IMG/VR virus record: IMGVR_UViG_3300042691_055998
Span: 1-38,379 of that record
Direction: 5' to 3' (one strand)
DNA from: a virus
Length of the DNA: 38,379 nt
Below the pieces are notes generated by a model, which did not search any database, was not told the DNA's origin, and was given only the letters and a program-made list of their open reading frames with translations. The translations under genes were made by a program, and so were the position numbers. Shown here in pieces: positions 5,953-15,200 of the stretch; position 1 is the first letter of the stretch, and each line of letters starts with the position of its first letter.

Positions 5953-7968
5953 GTGAGTTGTACTACTGTTCTAACAAATATTGGGGATTTTGCTAAAATC
6001 GTTCAGCAAAAACCCTACAAGTGGGTGACCAAAATGACGGGTTGGGAAGAAGACATCTCGGGCATAGGGGTGTTACGTCGAGAATTCCGATGGGGTATCA
6101 CCAATCGAGTACGGGCTTCGTGGATGGACTTAACCGTGGAAAACCTAACGGCTATTTGTAATTTAGACCCGAATTTGGATTTGTATGTCGATTTTCGATA
6201 CACGCTCATCGGGGGCGGACCGATAACCATTCATGACATCACCCTTTTATATGAACAGTCAGTGGATGCGGACGACCCGTACTATGGTTTCCGACCTATA
6301 TTAACCGTTGCGGAAAAGGGTTCTATTACAAACCTATCCAAGCTTGAGAATTTTACGTTTCGACCATATCAAGTCAACCCAGCGGTTGTCCTATACAAAG
6401 ATTTGAGCACCACCATTAACCGAATGTTTGGTCACGATGTGATGTATGCCCGTGCTGTGCCTATGGCTGTGGGGAAGGATGTGATTTTACACGAGTGGAC
6501 ATTGTATGATGTGGATGAGCCTTGTACAGTTAAAGTTATTGTTCCGAATAACGAGTTTCCCGACTCCAAAATTAATTTCAACCCCTTTGGGTTGGATTTT
6601 GAAGTGCCTTTTGAGGTACATATCGATAAAAATTATTTTGAGTCCATATGGGGTATTGGTATCGCTCCTCAGAAAAGAGATATTATTTACTTTCCCTTAA
6701 CCAATCGTATCTATGAGATAGAAAGTTCGTACCTTTTTCGGGACTTTATGCAACAACCCGTATATTGGAAAGTTTCTCTGAAAAAATATGCACCCAAATC
6801 TAATCGTTACGAACCCCAAGAACTTCGGGGGCAGTTGGATACCATATCTTGGGATAGTATAGAGCGTTTCGGGGAAGAGGTTACCATGGAGGAAGAAAAA
6901 ATCACCAAGCCCGAACAATACGACCCTAAAATAGGTAGTCGGAAATACGACCCAACTCGTTTGCGTATCAACGATGACTTGGTAATTGTGGATTCTCGGC
7001 TGATGAATTGGAGTAATATACTCTCGGAAAGCCAATATGATTTACGGTCTATTTTCAACCCAACCGATAACCCGATTGCCGTTCAGTATCGAGCAACTGT
7101 GGAGTTCTCGGAAGCCGACCAAAATGAATTGGGGGTTTGTGGTTGGTTTAAAGAGCTGAGTCCTAAATTAACGACCCCTAAAGATACCGTTAAGGGACAG
7201 TTGGTTTTGGGGACAGCGGGCACAACCACCACCCCTTTAAGTTTCACTATCACCCCTAATAGAAACTATCAACCCAACGCCCTACTGAAAATTACTCGCT
7301 TTAATGGTCTCTCTCTTTGGGGGGAATTTATCACCAAAACACCTATAGTGGGTGGATTCGTGATTACGATAGCGGTTCGCAACGAGGTGGTGCAATTTTT
7401 AAACACCTATTACCAAAATTGGGCTTCGGGTTCGGTAACGAGTGGATATATTGTGGAGGTTACGTACGAAACGGTAATGATGGACGGATACAACACCGAG
7501 GATAATTCGGGTTGGAAACTCTCTTTGTATGCGAGTCGTTATTTTCGTTACTTGAGCCAAACAGAGGATGTTGTTTTTATCCTACCGAACAATATTGTAG
7601 AAAATAATTGGTATGCTTATTATTTTAATATTAATAACTGTTTCCAACAAATTTCTTTAGATGTTTGGGTTCGTAAGTGGAATGAAACCTCCGCCACCCC
7701 CGAACTAACAACAGATTTGGAGAATATATACTCTAAAGCGGTACTCACTACTAATGTGAATCGTAGTGCCACGGGTGGGTATCAGTATAGATTGCCTGCG
7801 AGTAATATGGTGTATACTAATATTCGAGTTTTTTCCAAATCCGAAAACGACTTAAATAAACAAATCATAATTTTAAACCAAACTATTGTCCAAGATGCGC
7901 AGTATTCTATCATTATAGATAATGCAATTCAACGCCTCGAATTACCTTGGATTGGACAAACAAAATAA
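5953..7968 (+). CDS. Neck protein, gp14-like, with C-terminal extension
   Basis: 671 residues from a GTG start at 5953, chosen because the terminator and late promoter lie immediately upstream. Residues about 213-275 ('FGLDFEVPFEVHIDKNYFE', then 'APQKRDIIYFPLTNRIYEI' at 238-256) match the T4 gp14 neck family ('P..gDLIYFPL...fEI'), which joins the head-completion ring to the tail. T4 gp14 has 256 residues; here about 350 further residues follow, rich in beta-strand patterns and resembling a carbohydrate-binding or jelly-roll type domain (inference). Position directly upstream of terS and terL agrees with the T4 order 14-15-16-17. Confidence 0.6.
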   Translation: MSCTTVLTNIGDFAKIVQQKPYKWVTKMTGWEEDISGIGVLRREFRWGITNRVRASWMDLTVENLTAICNLDPNLDLYVDFRYTLIGGGPITIHDITLLYEQSVDADDPYYGFRPILTVAEKGSITNLSKLENFTFRPYQVNPAVVLYKDLSTTINRMFGHDVMYARAVPMAVGKDVILHEWTLYDVDEPCTVKVIVPNNEFPDSKINFNPFGLDFEVPFEVHIDKNYFESIWGIGIAPQKRDIIYFPLTNRIYEIESSYLFRDFMQQPVYWKVSLKKYAPKSNRYEPQELRGQLDTISWDSIERFGEEVTMEEEKITKPEQYDPKIGSRKYDPTRLRINDDLVIVDSRLMNWSNILSESQYDLRSIFNPTDNPIAVQYRATVEFSEADQNELGVCGWFKELSPKLTTPKDTVKGQLVLGTAGTTTTPLSFTITPNRNYQPNALLKITRFNGLSLWGEFITKTPIVGGFVITIAVRNEVVQFLNTYYQNWASGSVTSGYIVEVTYETVMMDGYNTEDNSGWKLSLYASRYFRYLSQTEDVVFILPNNIVENNWYAYYFNINNCFQQISLDVWVRKWNETSATPELTTDLENIYSKAVLTTNVNRSATGGYQYRLPASNMVYTNIRVFSKSENDLNKQIIILNQTIVQDAQYSIIIDNAIQRLELPWIGQTK

Positions 7969-7974
7969 TATTTT

Positions 7975-8634
7975 ATGGCTAGAAAACCAAACCCCAAAAG
8001 GGTAGAAGTCCTAAACGAAAAGGACGATTTAGAAAAATTAATTAACGGTGATGATAATTTAGTCAGTTCTTTAAAATTAGCCGAGAGTATCCTACCCGAA
8101 AGACCCACGGTCGGGTTTCTGAACTATATGTCGGTGAAGGAGTTGGCGGACAACGAAGCCGAAAAAATTGTCGATTCCATTGCCGAGTTTTATTTAGATA
8201 GGGATATCATTGCCGAGGTCGCCTATATTCGAGAAAAAAATACGGTGGATAAGTTGACGGTATCGAGTTTGTTATTTCAAATGAAGACTGCCGAACACGC
8301 TATCATTAAATTATTAGAGGAGATAGATAATGGGGGTGTGCACCCAAGAGCCTTTGAGGTTTTATCTTCCCTCCAAAAAGCCAAAATGGATATTGTGAAG
8401 CACATGGCTCAATTTATGGTTATTATGGAAAATAACTATAAGTCCTTGAAAGAGGATTATCGTATCAAGAAAGCGGAAGGTCCTCAAGAATTAAAAAGCG
8501 GAGAGTATGAAGTGGAAGAAGCCGCTGGTAATCAAATTCGTGGAACTCGAAAATTGATTGAAACCCTTCGTCAAGCCATTCCCGAACATAAAGCAGAGGG
8601 GTCAATTAAAAAAGATATAGATAATGTCGAATAG
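7975..8634 (+). CDS. terS: Terminase small subunit (gp16-like)
   Basis: 219 residues, mostly helical, with 'LTVSSLLFQMKTAEHAIIKL' and 'KAKMDIVKHMAQFMVIMENN' forming the long central helical hairpin expected for gp16-type small terminases. The family recognises the genome and stimulates the packaging ATPase of the large subunit. It lies between the neck gene (6 nt gap) and the terL N-part, whose ATG at 8624 overlaps its end by 11 nt; gene order is the main support, since gp16 proteins diverge strongly. Confidence 0.75.
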   Translation: MARKPNPKRVEVLNEKDDLEKLINGDDNLVSSLKLAESILPERPTVGFLNYMSVKELADNEAEKIVDSIAEFYLDRDIIAEVAYIREKNTVDKLTVSSLLFQMKTAEHAIIKLLEEIDNGGVHPRAFEVLSSLQKAKMDIVKHMAQFMVIMENNYKSLKEDYRIKKAEGPQELKSGEYEVEEAAGNQIRGTRKLIETLRQAIPEHKAEGSIKKDIDNVE

Positions 8635-9118
8635 AGGTAAAGTTTGGTCTTCCAAAAAAATACAAGAAGAAATCAATAAAATAGAACAAGGTCTGACGGC
8701 TGATTATGCCCCCTTTTGGGATGGTAAAATAGAGTACCGTGCGCCTGATATTGTTTTTGATTATACAGAAAGTGAACTACAAGAATTGGCTAAGTGTGCC
8801 GATGATGTAGCTTATTTTGGGGAGAATTATTGCTATTCCATGACGGATGAGGGTATTTCTCGAATTAAGCTTCGAGGTTATCAGAAAAAAATGTTACGGG
8901 ATTTCCAAGACAACCGCTTCAACGTAATGGTCGCAAGTAGACAAATTGGAAAATGTTCTTCGTATTCTACTAAAATAAAAATAATGATTAAAAACCAAAA
9001 TATCATGGAAATATCATTAGGCAATCTTTACTTTATGTTACTCCAAAAGGAACGAAAATTATCCCCATTTGAAAAATTAAAGTGGGGGCTTTGGAAATTT
9101 TATGACTGGCTAGGGTGA
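8624..9118 (+). CDS. terL: Terminase large subunit N-part fused to split intein N-half
   Basis: 164 residues. Residues 1-110 are the start of a T4 gp17-like packaging ATPase: the adenine-binding region 'LRGYQKKML' and the beginning of Walker A, 'ASRQIGK', ending at Lys110. Cys111 starts a split intein N-half of 54 residues: block A 'CSSYSTKIKIM', then 'MEISLGNLYFMLLQ', a tail 'LSPFEKLKWGLWKFYDWLG' that looks helical and aromatic, and TGA at 9116-9118. Block B is absent from this half. Alone the protein cannot be an ATPase because Walker A lacks its Thr. Trans-splicing with the product of 10282-12159 would restore it. Confidence 0.93.
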   Translation: MSNRGKVWSSKKIQEEINKIEQGLTADYAPFWDGKIEYRAPDIVFDYTESELQELAKCADDVAYFGENYCYSMTDEGISRIKLRGYQKKMLRDFQDNRFNVMVASRQIGKCSSYSTKIKIMIKNQNIMEISLGNLYFMLLQKERKLSPFEKLKWGLWKFYDWLG

Positions 9119-9144
9119 TTTGTCAAAAAGCAAGGTGATGTTTT

Positions 9145-9161
9145 AAATATATACTATAAAA
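9145..9161 (+). promoter_or_regulatory. Late-promoter-like motif before the homing endonuclease
   Basis: AAATATATACTATAAAA lies 13 nt before the endonuclease ATG at 9174, in the short gap after the terL N-part. It resembles the GATATATA late motif. It might drive the endonuclease alone or with the terL C-part; the first base of the motif differs and the spacing to the start is short. Confidence 0.35.
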
Positions 9162-9173
9162 AATGGTATACAC

Positions 9174-10301
9174 ATGAATTGTTTAATTTGCGAAACAGAA
9201 GTCAGAGGCGCTGGTGTCAAATACTGCTCACCCATTTGCAAAGAGAAAGGTCAAGAGTTAAAAAAACAAAAGGCATTAATCGAAAAATCAAAAAACCTTA
9301 AAGGCACTGAGGGTATTGATTACATTACTTGTAAATGGTGTGAATGTCGAGTAAAGAGAATATATGGGACACATATTAAAAAGCACCACAAAGACAAAAA
9401 TATCAATGATTATCGTACTGAGTTCCCAAATGAAAATTTGACTTGTTTAACAGATAAAAAAAACACGTCTAAGAATTCGGGAATCCATATGAAAGATTAT
9501 AGGTATCGAACTATGATGAGTGAAAAAGTCAAAGGAATCAATAACCCAAATCACAAATCAAAAACAACCGAAGAATATCGAAAAACATTATCACCATTTT
9601 CAAAAAGTTTTAAGGGGTATATAAATATCAAAGACAAAGAAAGGGCTGTTTCTGATTTTGCAAAAAAAGCATTATCCAATCGCTTAACGGAAACCAATCT
9701 CGAATATTGGAAAAATAAGTATGGGGATAATGAGACGGCAATATGTAAATATAGAGAAAGACAAAGAACATTTACACTTGCTAAATGTATTGAAAAGTAC
9801 AAGAAGGATAAGGGTACAGAAGTTTGGAAAAAAAGAAATAAGGAATGGGGTTGTAAAATAAATGATATGTATAAAAACGGAGAATTTGTCAAGTTCTCGA
9901 AAAATAATCATTCAACTTTAGAATTAGAATTTATCGGAAAAATAGTAGATAATTTAAAATGCAACAATAAGTATTATAGTGCGTTAAACGGGGTACAATT
10001 TTTTAGATATTTCTCAAGCCAAAAAATAACACATTCCTATGACTTTGTTATTGGTAACAAAATAATAGAATTTAATGGTGATTACTGGCACTGTAACCCA
10101 AATATCTATCAACCAACATACACACATAAAGTAATAGGGCTATCAGCAAAAGATATATGGGAAGCTGATAACAATAAAAAAAAATTAATAGAACAAGAAG
10201 GTTTTTTGGTTATGGTGGTGTGGGAATCAGAGTACAAATCAAATCCAATAAAAACAATAGAAAAATGCATAAACTTCATATATGATAAAAAAGCTACTTA
10301 A
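9174..10301 (+). CDS. Freestanding homing endonuclease, zinc fingers plus Vsr-like EDxHD domain
   Basis: 375 residues. N-terminal Cys3-x2-Cys6...Cys18-x3-Cys22 and a C2H2-like Cys53-x2-Cys56-x10-His67-x3-His71 motif should bind zinc and DNA. The middle is basic and repetitive in style, with NUMOD-like DNA-contacting character. The C-terminal domain has Asp290 ('YDFVIG'), Glu299 ('IIEFNGDYW') and His306, followed by 'LVMVVWESEYK', the layout of the Vsr-like/EDxHD nucleases (PD-(D/E)XK-related). It would cut intein-free terL alleles and spread the element by repair. Its last 20 nt overlap the start of the intein C-half gene. Codon use is AT-rich compared with terL. Confidence 0.88.
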   Translation: MNCLICETEVRGAGVKYCSPICKEKGQELKKQKALIEKSKNLKGTEGIDYITCKWCECRVKRIYGTHIKKHHKDKNINDYRTEFPNENLTCLTDKKNTSKNSGIHMKDYRYRTMMSEKVKGINNPNHKSKTTEEYRKTLSPFSKSFKGYINIKDKERAVSDFAKKALSNRLTETNLEYWKNKYGDNETAICKYRERQRTFTLAKCIEKYKKDKGTEVWKKRNKEWGCKINDMYKNGEFVKFSKNNHSTLELEFIGKIVDNLKCNNKYYSALNGVQFFRYFSSQKITHSYDFVIGNKIIEFNGDYWHCNPNIYQPTYTHKVIGLSAKDIWEADNNKKKLIEQEGFLVMVVWESEYKSNPIKTIEKCINFIYDKKAT

Positions 10302-12159
10302 AATAGCAATCCTAAAAGCCGTTCAATTAGTTGAATGGTTTGAGTATCGCCATTTACAATTAAACCCATCCGACCCAACTAAAAAAATTATCAATACTGT
10401 TGCTGTAAATACAGACATACAAGTAATGTCTGACACTACATGGGTTGGTGTTGGTGATATCCATATAACCCAACCATTCACGGAATGGATTGTGGAGACA
10501 GAATCTGGTAAAAAAATATGTGCTGCTGACCAACACATTCTCTTTACCGATACATTACAACAAGTTTTTATCGATGAATTAGAAATCGGTGATTATATCT
10601 ACACAAAAGATGGTGCGGAGCGAGTAGTTAAAATAATAAAGAATAGTAATAAATACTCGATGTTTGATTTAACGGTCAACCACCCAAACCATCGATTTTA
10701 CACAAACGATATTTTATCACACAATACTGTCACGAGTAGTATTTTTATTGCTTGGTATGTTTGTTTTCATTTTGACCGAAATGCCATGGTAGTGGCTAAC
10801 AAATTAGCGACCACGACAGAAATCGTGGATAAAATTAAAACCGTTTTACAAAACTTGCCTTTCTTTATGAAACCAGGTATTGTAAATAGTGCGGTTACCT
10901 CAATGAAATTTGATAACGGTAATCGCTTATATTCCCAAGCCACCACTAAAACTGCCGCTATCGGTTTTACCATTCACTTGTTATATGCGGATGAGTTTGC
11001 CCATATCCACCCTAACTTTTTAGAGCCTTTTTATCGCTCTATTTATCCTACCCTATCTTCCTCCAAAATATCTCGAATGATTATTTCCTCCACCCCGAAT
11101 GGAATGAACCTTTTTTATCACATTTATCAAGGGGCTTTAACTAAATCCAATGCCTATAACCCTATTCGAGTGGATTGGTGGGAGGTGCCAGGGAGAGATG
11201 AGGAGTGGAAAAAACGAGAAATTGCGAACTTGGGGAATGAAGAACTATTTAATCAAGAATACGGCAACCAATTCTTAGCCTCTTCTCGCTTACTTTTATC
11301 GAGCCAAACTTTGCAATTTTTAAACAGAATTAGTAAAAACTACACATGGGTAGAAATGGATGATTTTTTAGACTACCCCGATTTTTCCACCCATTTAACG
11401 TGGCATCCCGAATATACCCCCACGAGCCGAGCCGTGAAAAACGACCAAATTGTTTTTGTTTTAGATATTGGGGATGGTGTGGGTCGAGATTATTCCGTTA
11501 TCAATATTTTTAAATTGGAGGTGCAATCTCAAGTGGGTATTCGGGCGGTGCGAGATTGGAATGATGAATCTAGTTTTTTCCGCTTGCGCCAAATAGGTAT
11601 TTTTCACTCCAACAATACTTCGGTGGAAGAGGTGGCTAAGGTTTTAGAAATATTGGTGTTTCAAGTATTCCATCACGAAAACTGTTCGGTGGTTTTGGAA
11701 ATCAATTTTAAAGGAAATATTATTGTTGAGAAGCTTTCCAAAAATAGAAACTATTTTCCCGAACTGTTTTTACACACCAAACATAGTATTTCAAACGACA
11801 CCATGAAAATAGGGGTCAAACTACAAAAAGACAACAAAGAATCCTATTCTCGAGAACTGAGAAGTTTAATTCATCAAAAAAGAATCATTATTACCGAGAA
11901 AAAAACCGTGGATGAATTAACCGCCTTTGGGTTGAATGCCCAAGGGAGGTATGAATCCCAAACAGGTCACGATGATATTGCCATGACTTGTGTGGATTTA
12001 GTTCCCTTTTTCTCTTCGACCGATTTTCATGAAATGGTGGAAAATATATACGATAACATCAGCTATCAAGATAAGGGTGTGATTGCTCAAAAAATTAATA
12101 GCGACATCAACAATTCCGATGATATGATGAGTTTTTATCGAATTATTAAAGATATGTAA
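10282..12159 (+). CDS. terL: Split intein C-half fused to terminase large subunit C-part
   Basis: 625 residues. Residues 1-148 are the intein C-half: a helical leader (about 1-30), 'KKICAADQHILF' as block B, 'LEIGDYIYTKDG', 'YSMFDLTVNHPNHRFYTNDILSHN' regions as blocks F and G (quoted in part), ending His147-Asn148. Thr149 is the +1 nucleophile. Residues 149-625 are the rest of the terminase: Walker B 'YADEFAH' (Asp237/Glu238), coupling motif SSTPNG (269-274), and RNase H-like nuclease acids Asp395 ('LDIGDG'), Glu473 ('VVLEIN') and Asp564/565 ('GHDDIAM'). The spliced enzyme would have 110 + 477 = 587 residues, close to T4 gp17 (610). Confidence 0.93.
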   Translation: MIKKLLKIAILKAVQLVEWFEYRHLQLNPSDPTKKIINTVAVNTDIQVMSDTTWVGVGDIHITQPFTEWIVETESGKKICAADQHILFTDTLQQVFIDELEIGDYIYTKDGAERVVKIIKNSNKYSMFDLTVNHPNHRFYTNDILSHNTVTSSIFIAWYVCFHFDRNAMVVANKLATTTEIVDKIKTVLQNLPFFMKPGIVNSAVTSMKFDNGNRLYSQATTKTAAIGFTIHLLYADEFAHIHPNFLEPFYRSIYPTLSSSKISRMIISSTPNGMNLFYHIYQGALTKSNAYNPIRVDWWEVPGRDEEWKKREIANLGNEELFNQEYGNQFLASSRLLLSSQTLQFLNRISKNYTWVEMDDFLDYPDFSTHLTWHPEYTPTSRAVKNDQIVFVLDIGDGVGRDYSVINIFKLEVQSQVGIRAVRDWNDESSFFRLRQIGIFHSNNTSVEEVAKVLEILVFQVFHHENCSVVLEINFKGNIIVEKLSKNRNYFPELFLHTKHSISNDTMKIGVKLQKDNKESYSRELRSLIHQKRIIITEKKTVDELTAFGLNAQGRYESQTGHDDIAMTCVDLVPFFSSTDFHEMVENIYDNISYQDKGVIAQKINSDINNSDDMMSFYRIIKDM

Positions 12160-12185
12160 ATTTCATTTTTTTGGGTTTTCAAAAT

Positions 12186-12200
12186 GAATATATATAAAAC
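12186..12200 (+). promoter_or_regulatory. Candidate late promoter (tail sheath)
   Basis: GAATATATATAAAAC lies 40 nt before the sheath ATG, in the 81-nt gap after terL. Same motif class as at 5928, 16100, 18945 and 23162. Confidence 0.6.
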
Positions 12201-12240
12201 AAAGAGTACTATCAAGAATTAAAATAAAATATTACAACGA

Positions 12241-15200
12241 ATGGCAAAAATTACATTGGACCTGAATCGGTTCAAAGCATCAGGTGTCTATACCATTGAA
12301 TTTGACGCTTCCGAGAGATTGGTGGTGTCTACCCAAACAATTCGTTTAGTGGTTGGGTTTTCTCGAATCGGACCGTTCAATGCCCCCGTTTTCCTAAGGG
12401 ACGTGGCAACCGCTCGCAGAATTTTCGGGCGAATTGATTCCATCTTGGAAGCTCGTGGTTCTTTTTTCCACCGCTCTATCGAAACTTGTTTATCGGCAGG
12501 ACCAATTTTTGCATTGAATCTACTCCCTTTAAATAACGTACCCGTTAATGAGGGTGGCGATGCCGTGGATTATCGTTCTATGGCATTAGCGGCAGACGAG
12601 GAAAACGGAAGCGTTACTCGAGCTTTATACTCTTCCTTTTACAACAAGGAACGTTTTTGGTTTCCCGATACGGATTACCTCCAAGCCACAGTGGATAGCA
12701 AACCTACAAATAGAGGGCGATTATTTAATGTGGTAAACTTGGGGCAACAAGTAGCTAGTTTTATTGTGCGCAAATCTAGCACAGTTACCCAATATAATGT
12801 TACCGCAGAGGAATATTATGGGGCGGATGAAATCCCACCTTATGTTAATCCCCAAGATTATCTTTCCGATTATTTTGTGGACTTATACATCGTTAAAGGT
12901 GATTGGACGAACCTTCCACTTTTATCTCAAGACCCAACGTATAGCAAATACTTTGATTTGCGAGGGATTAAGGCTGACCGTTTAGACCAATTCGTGTCTT
13001 TAGATGGTATCACTCTTTTAGGCTCGTTCACGGGTTGTATTATTCCTAATTTTATTGATAATAACGGTTCAAACCAATCTATCGATACCATTATCAATTC
13101 TAACGTTGCGGTGACGGGCTTTTTCATAAACATTAATGAGGATGCTTTAAGTGATTATGAAAATAGTGTTTATAAAGTAGATATGGTAGGTAATACCCTT
13201 ATCAATACAACAGATGATACTATTGATTTTCTTTCTTATAACACCCCGATTAAAAACGTTCTGTCACACACGGGTCGAAACTCTATCCTATCCAATGAGG
13301 TAACATTAAAATCATACGACCCACTTAGTGGTTCGGTGATGCCTTATATGAAATCGGTAGCTTATGGAAACACAAGTGGTAAATTCTGTAATGTATTAGC
13401 TATACCTAAACCTATCCCAAGCGATGTGACTTTCACTCCCGCACAATGGGAAGCGTTATTGAATGGGTTTAATAACAACTCCTTAATCGAAACTTATGGA
13501 GCGGCTATTGCCAATAGTGGTATTAATGGTTCACCAACCCCTTATGATTTCGTGAAAGTGGCAAATGTGATTGATACGGGCACTGAGATTTTATTACAAT
13601 TATCTACCCCGAACCACACGGATACCAATTACCAGAACAGCTTTTCTACTACCCCCGAGTCCAATTATATCGAGGAGACCTTAGCAGCCTTAGTGCCTAC
13701 GGCGGCTAATACTATTGAGGTGTCTAATTTTACTAATTTAACACCCACACCCAACGATGTTATTTTGGTAGAGGCAGCGGGGTATAGTAAATATTTTTAC
13801 ATCACCGCAGTTAATTCCTTAGGGGCAACCACGGAACTAATCGTGGGAACTCCCCTACCAAGCACCACCTTTTATTTTGAAAAATGGTGTTTGAGTGGTT
13901 TCGCAGCGGATGAATTTTTGGCTTATGTACAACCAAGTGGCATTAAAGTTACTTTATTTAAACCAACAGCGGCGGCGAGTTACTTAGTACCGAACCTTCA
14001 AAGTGCGGGCTTCTCCCTCACACCTACCTTTGGTTATATTCTCAATCCAAGTGCGCAAATCAATAGCGTAGAGGGTTTAGGACAAACCATAATTAATGGT
14101 TCAGAGAATGAGGTGCTTATTTATGATGAGTCGGTATTCCCTGCTTCACTTATCACAGCGGGCGCACCGTTCTATGTGGAGAACCCAGTGGGCGGTGAGG
14201 CGATTGTTTTAGATTCGAGTAATATTGCGGATTTCAGAAAAGTTCGCATTGTGGATTCTATTGGGGACAACCCATTGAATGGTTTAGTGTTGGGTGGTAT
14301 CATCAGAGTGGATTTACCTGGCGGTACATTCTTCCGAGGTGAGGTTTTAGACAACGCTGCTGGTCCTTTAGCGGGTTACAACATAGAAAATGCGGATGTA
14401 ACTGAACTTGCTTATGTCGAGGCATATCCAAATGCTAAATTGAGTACCAATATTAAAGGAAGTATTGTAGTGGATGGCGACCGTGTAAAAAATGGTATCG
14501 GTATCTCACAATTCAATTATTTAAATGTTGACTTACAATGGGGCAAAAGCGGATATACTTATTCTAAAGTGGCTTATGGTTTGAATGGAACTCGTGTCCG
14601 TCAATACACAGATACCCAGTTATTAACAAGGGCTGATGCAACCTACGCTTCTTTGAACAATACTTATATTGATTCTACTATACAAACACCAGCTGTGGTT
14701 GGGGAAACGGTATTTGCCGTTTATTCATCAACAGCCAAGAACATTAGTTCAAATATTGCAGTAGAAAGTCCTGGTTTGTTTGCGGGTGGAAAAAAATTCA
14801 AACTGAATTCCACTAATGCAGCGGCATTGGAGATTGGAGATTTTGTAGTTAACAATGATGCTAACAACCCTAAGCTAACTCGAATCACCTCTAAGGTCAA
14901 GAAATTCGACCCAGCTACGGGTGTGCCTTATTTTGAGTACACAGCTATTCAAATACCTGGCATTACATCAATCAGCGGTATTGACTATATTACTAAATTT
15001 ACACCAATACAGAAATTTGTTGACCGTTTCCAATTCACAGCCTTATCGGGTTTCAAAATGACTGAGTTCCATATGCCTGGCACGCCCGCTCAATTGGAAA
15101 AAATCCTAAGTGTGATTGAAACAACTAACATTGGTGTGACTTTACAATCTAAAGACATCATCCAATACCGTTATATTATCGACACGTTTAACGGAGGATT

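Larger units (their letters stand above)
8954..10725 (+). mobile_element. Split-intein / homing endonuclease insertion in terL
   Basis: The element runs from the Cys codon at 8954 to the last Asn codon at 10723-10725 and holds the intein N-half (8954-9118), a freestanding endonuclease gene (9174-10301) and the intein C-half (10282-10725). The three ORFs use three different frames. Flanking exteins join as GK|T in the packaging ATPase Walker A. This matches the 'fractured gene' arrangement described for split inteins with interposed EDxHD endonucleases in environmental phage DNA. The inserted DNA is visibly more AT-rich than the terminase coding sequence on both sides. Confidence 0.9.

Noticed and set aside
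8954-10725. Interpretation of the broken terL as a pseudogene or sequencing error
   Set aside because: Intein termini (Cys1, His-Asn, Thr+1) fall exactly at the break, all terminase motifs are intact on both sides, and a typical endonuclease sits between; random damage would not produce this.
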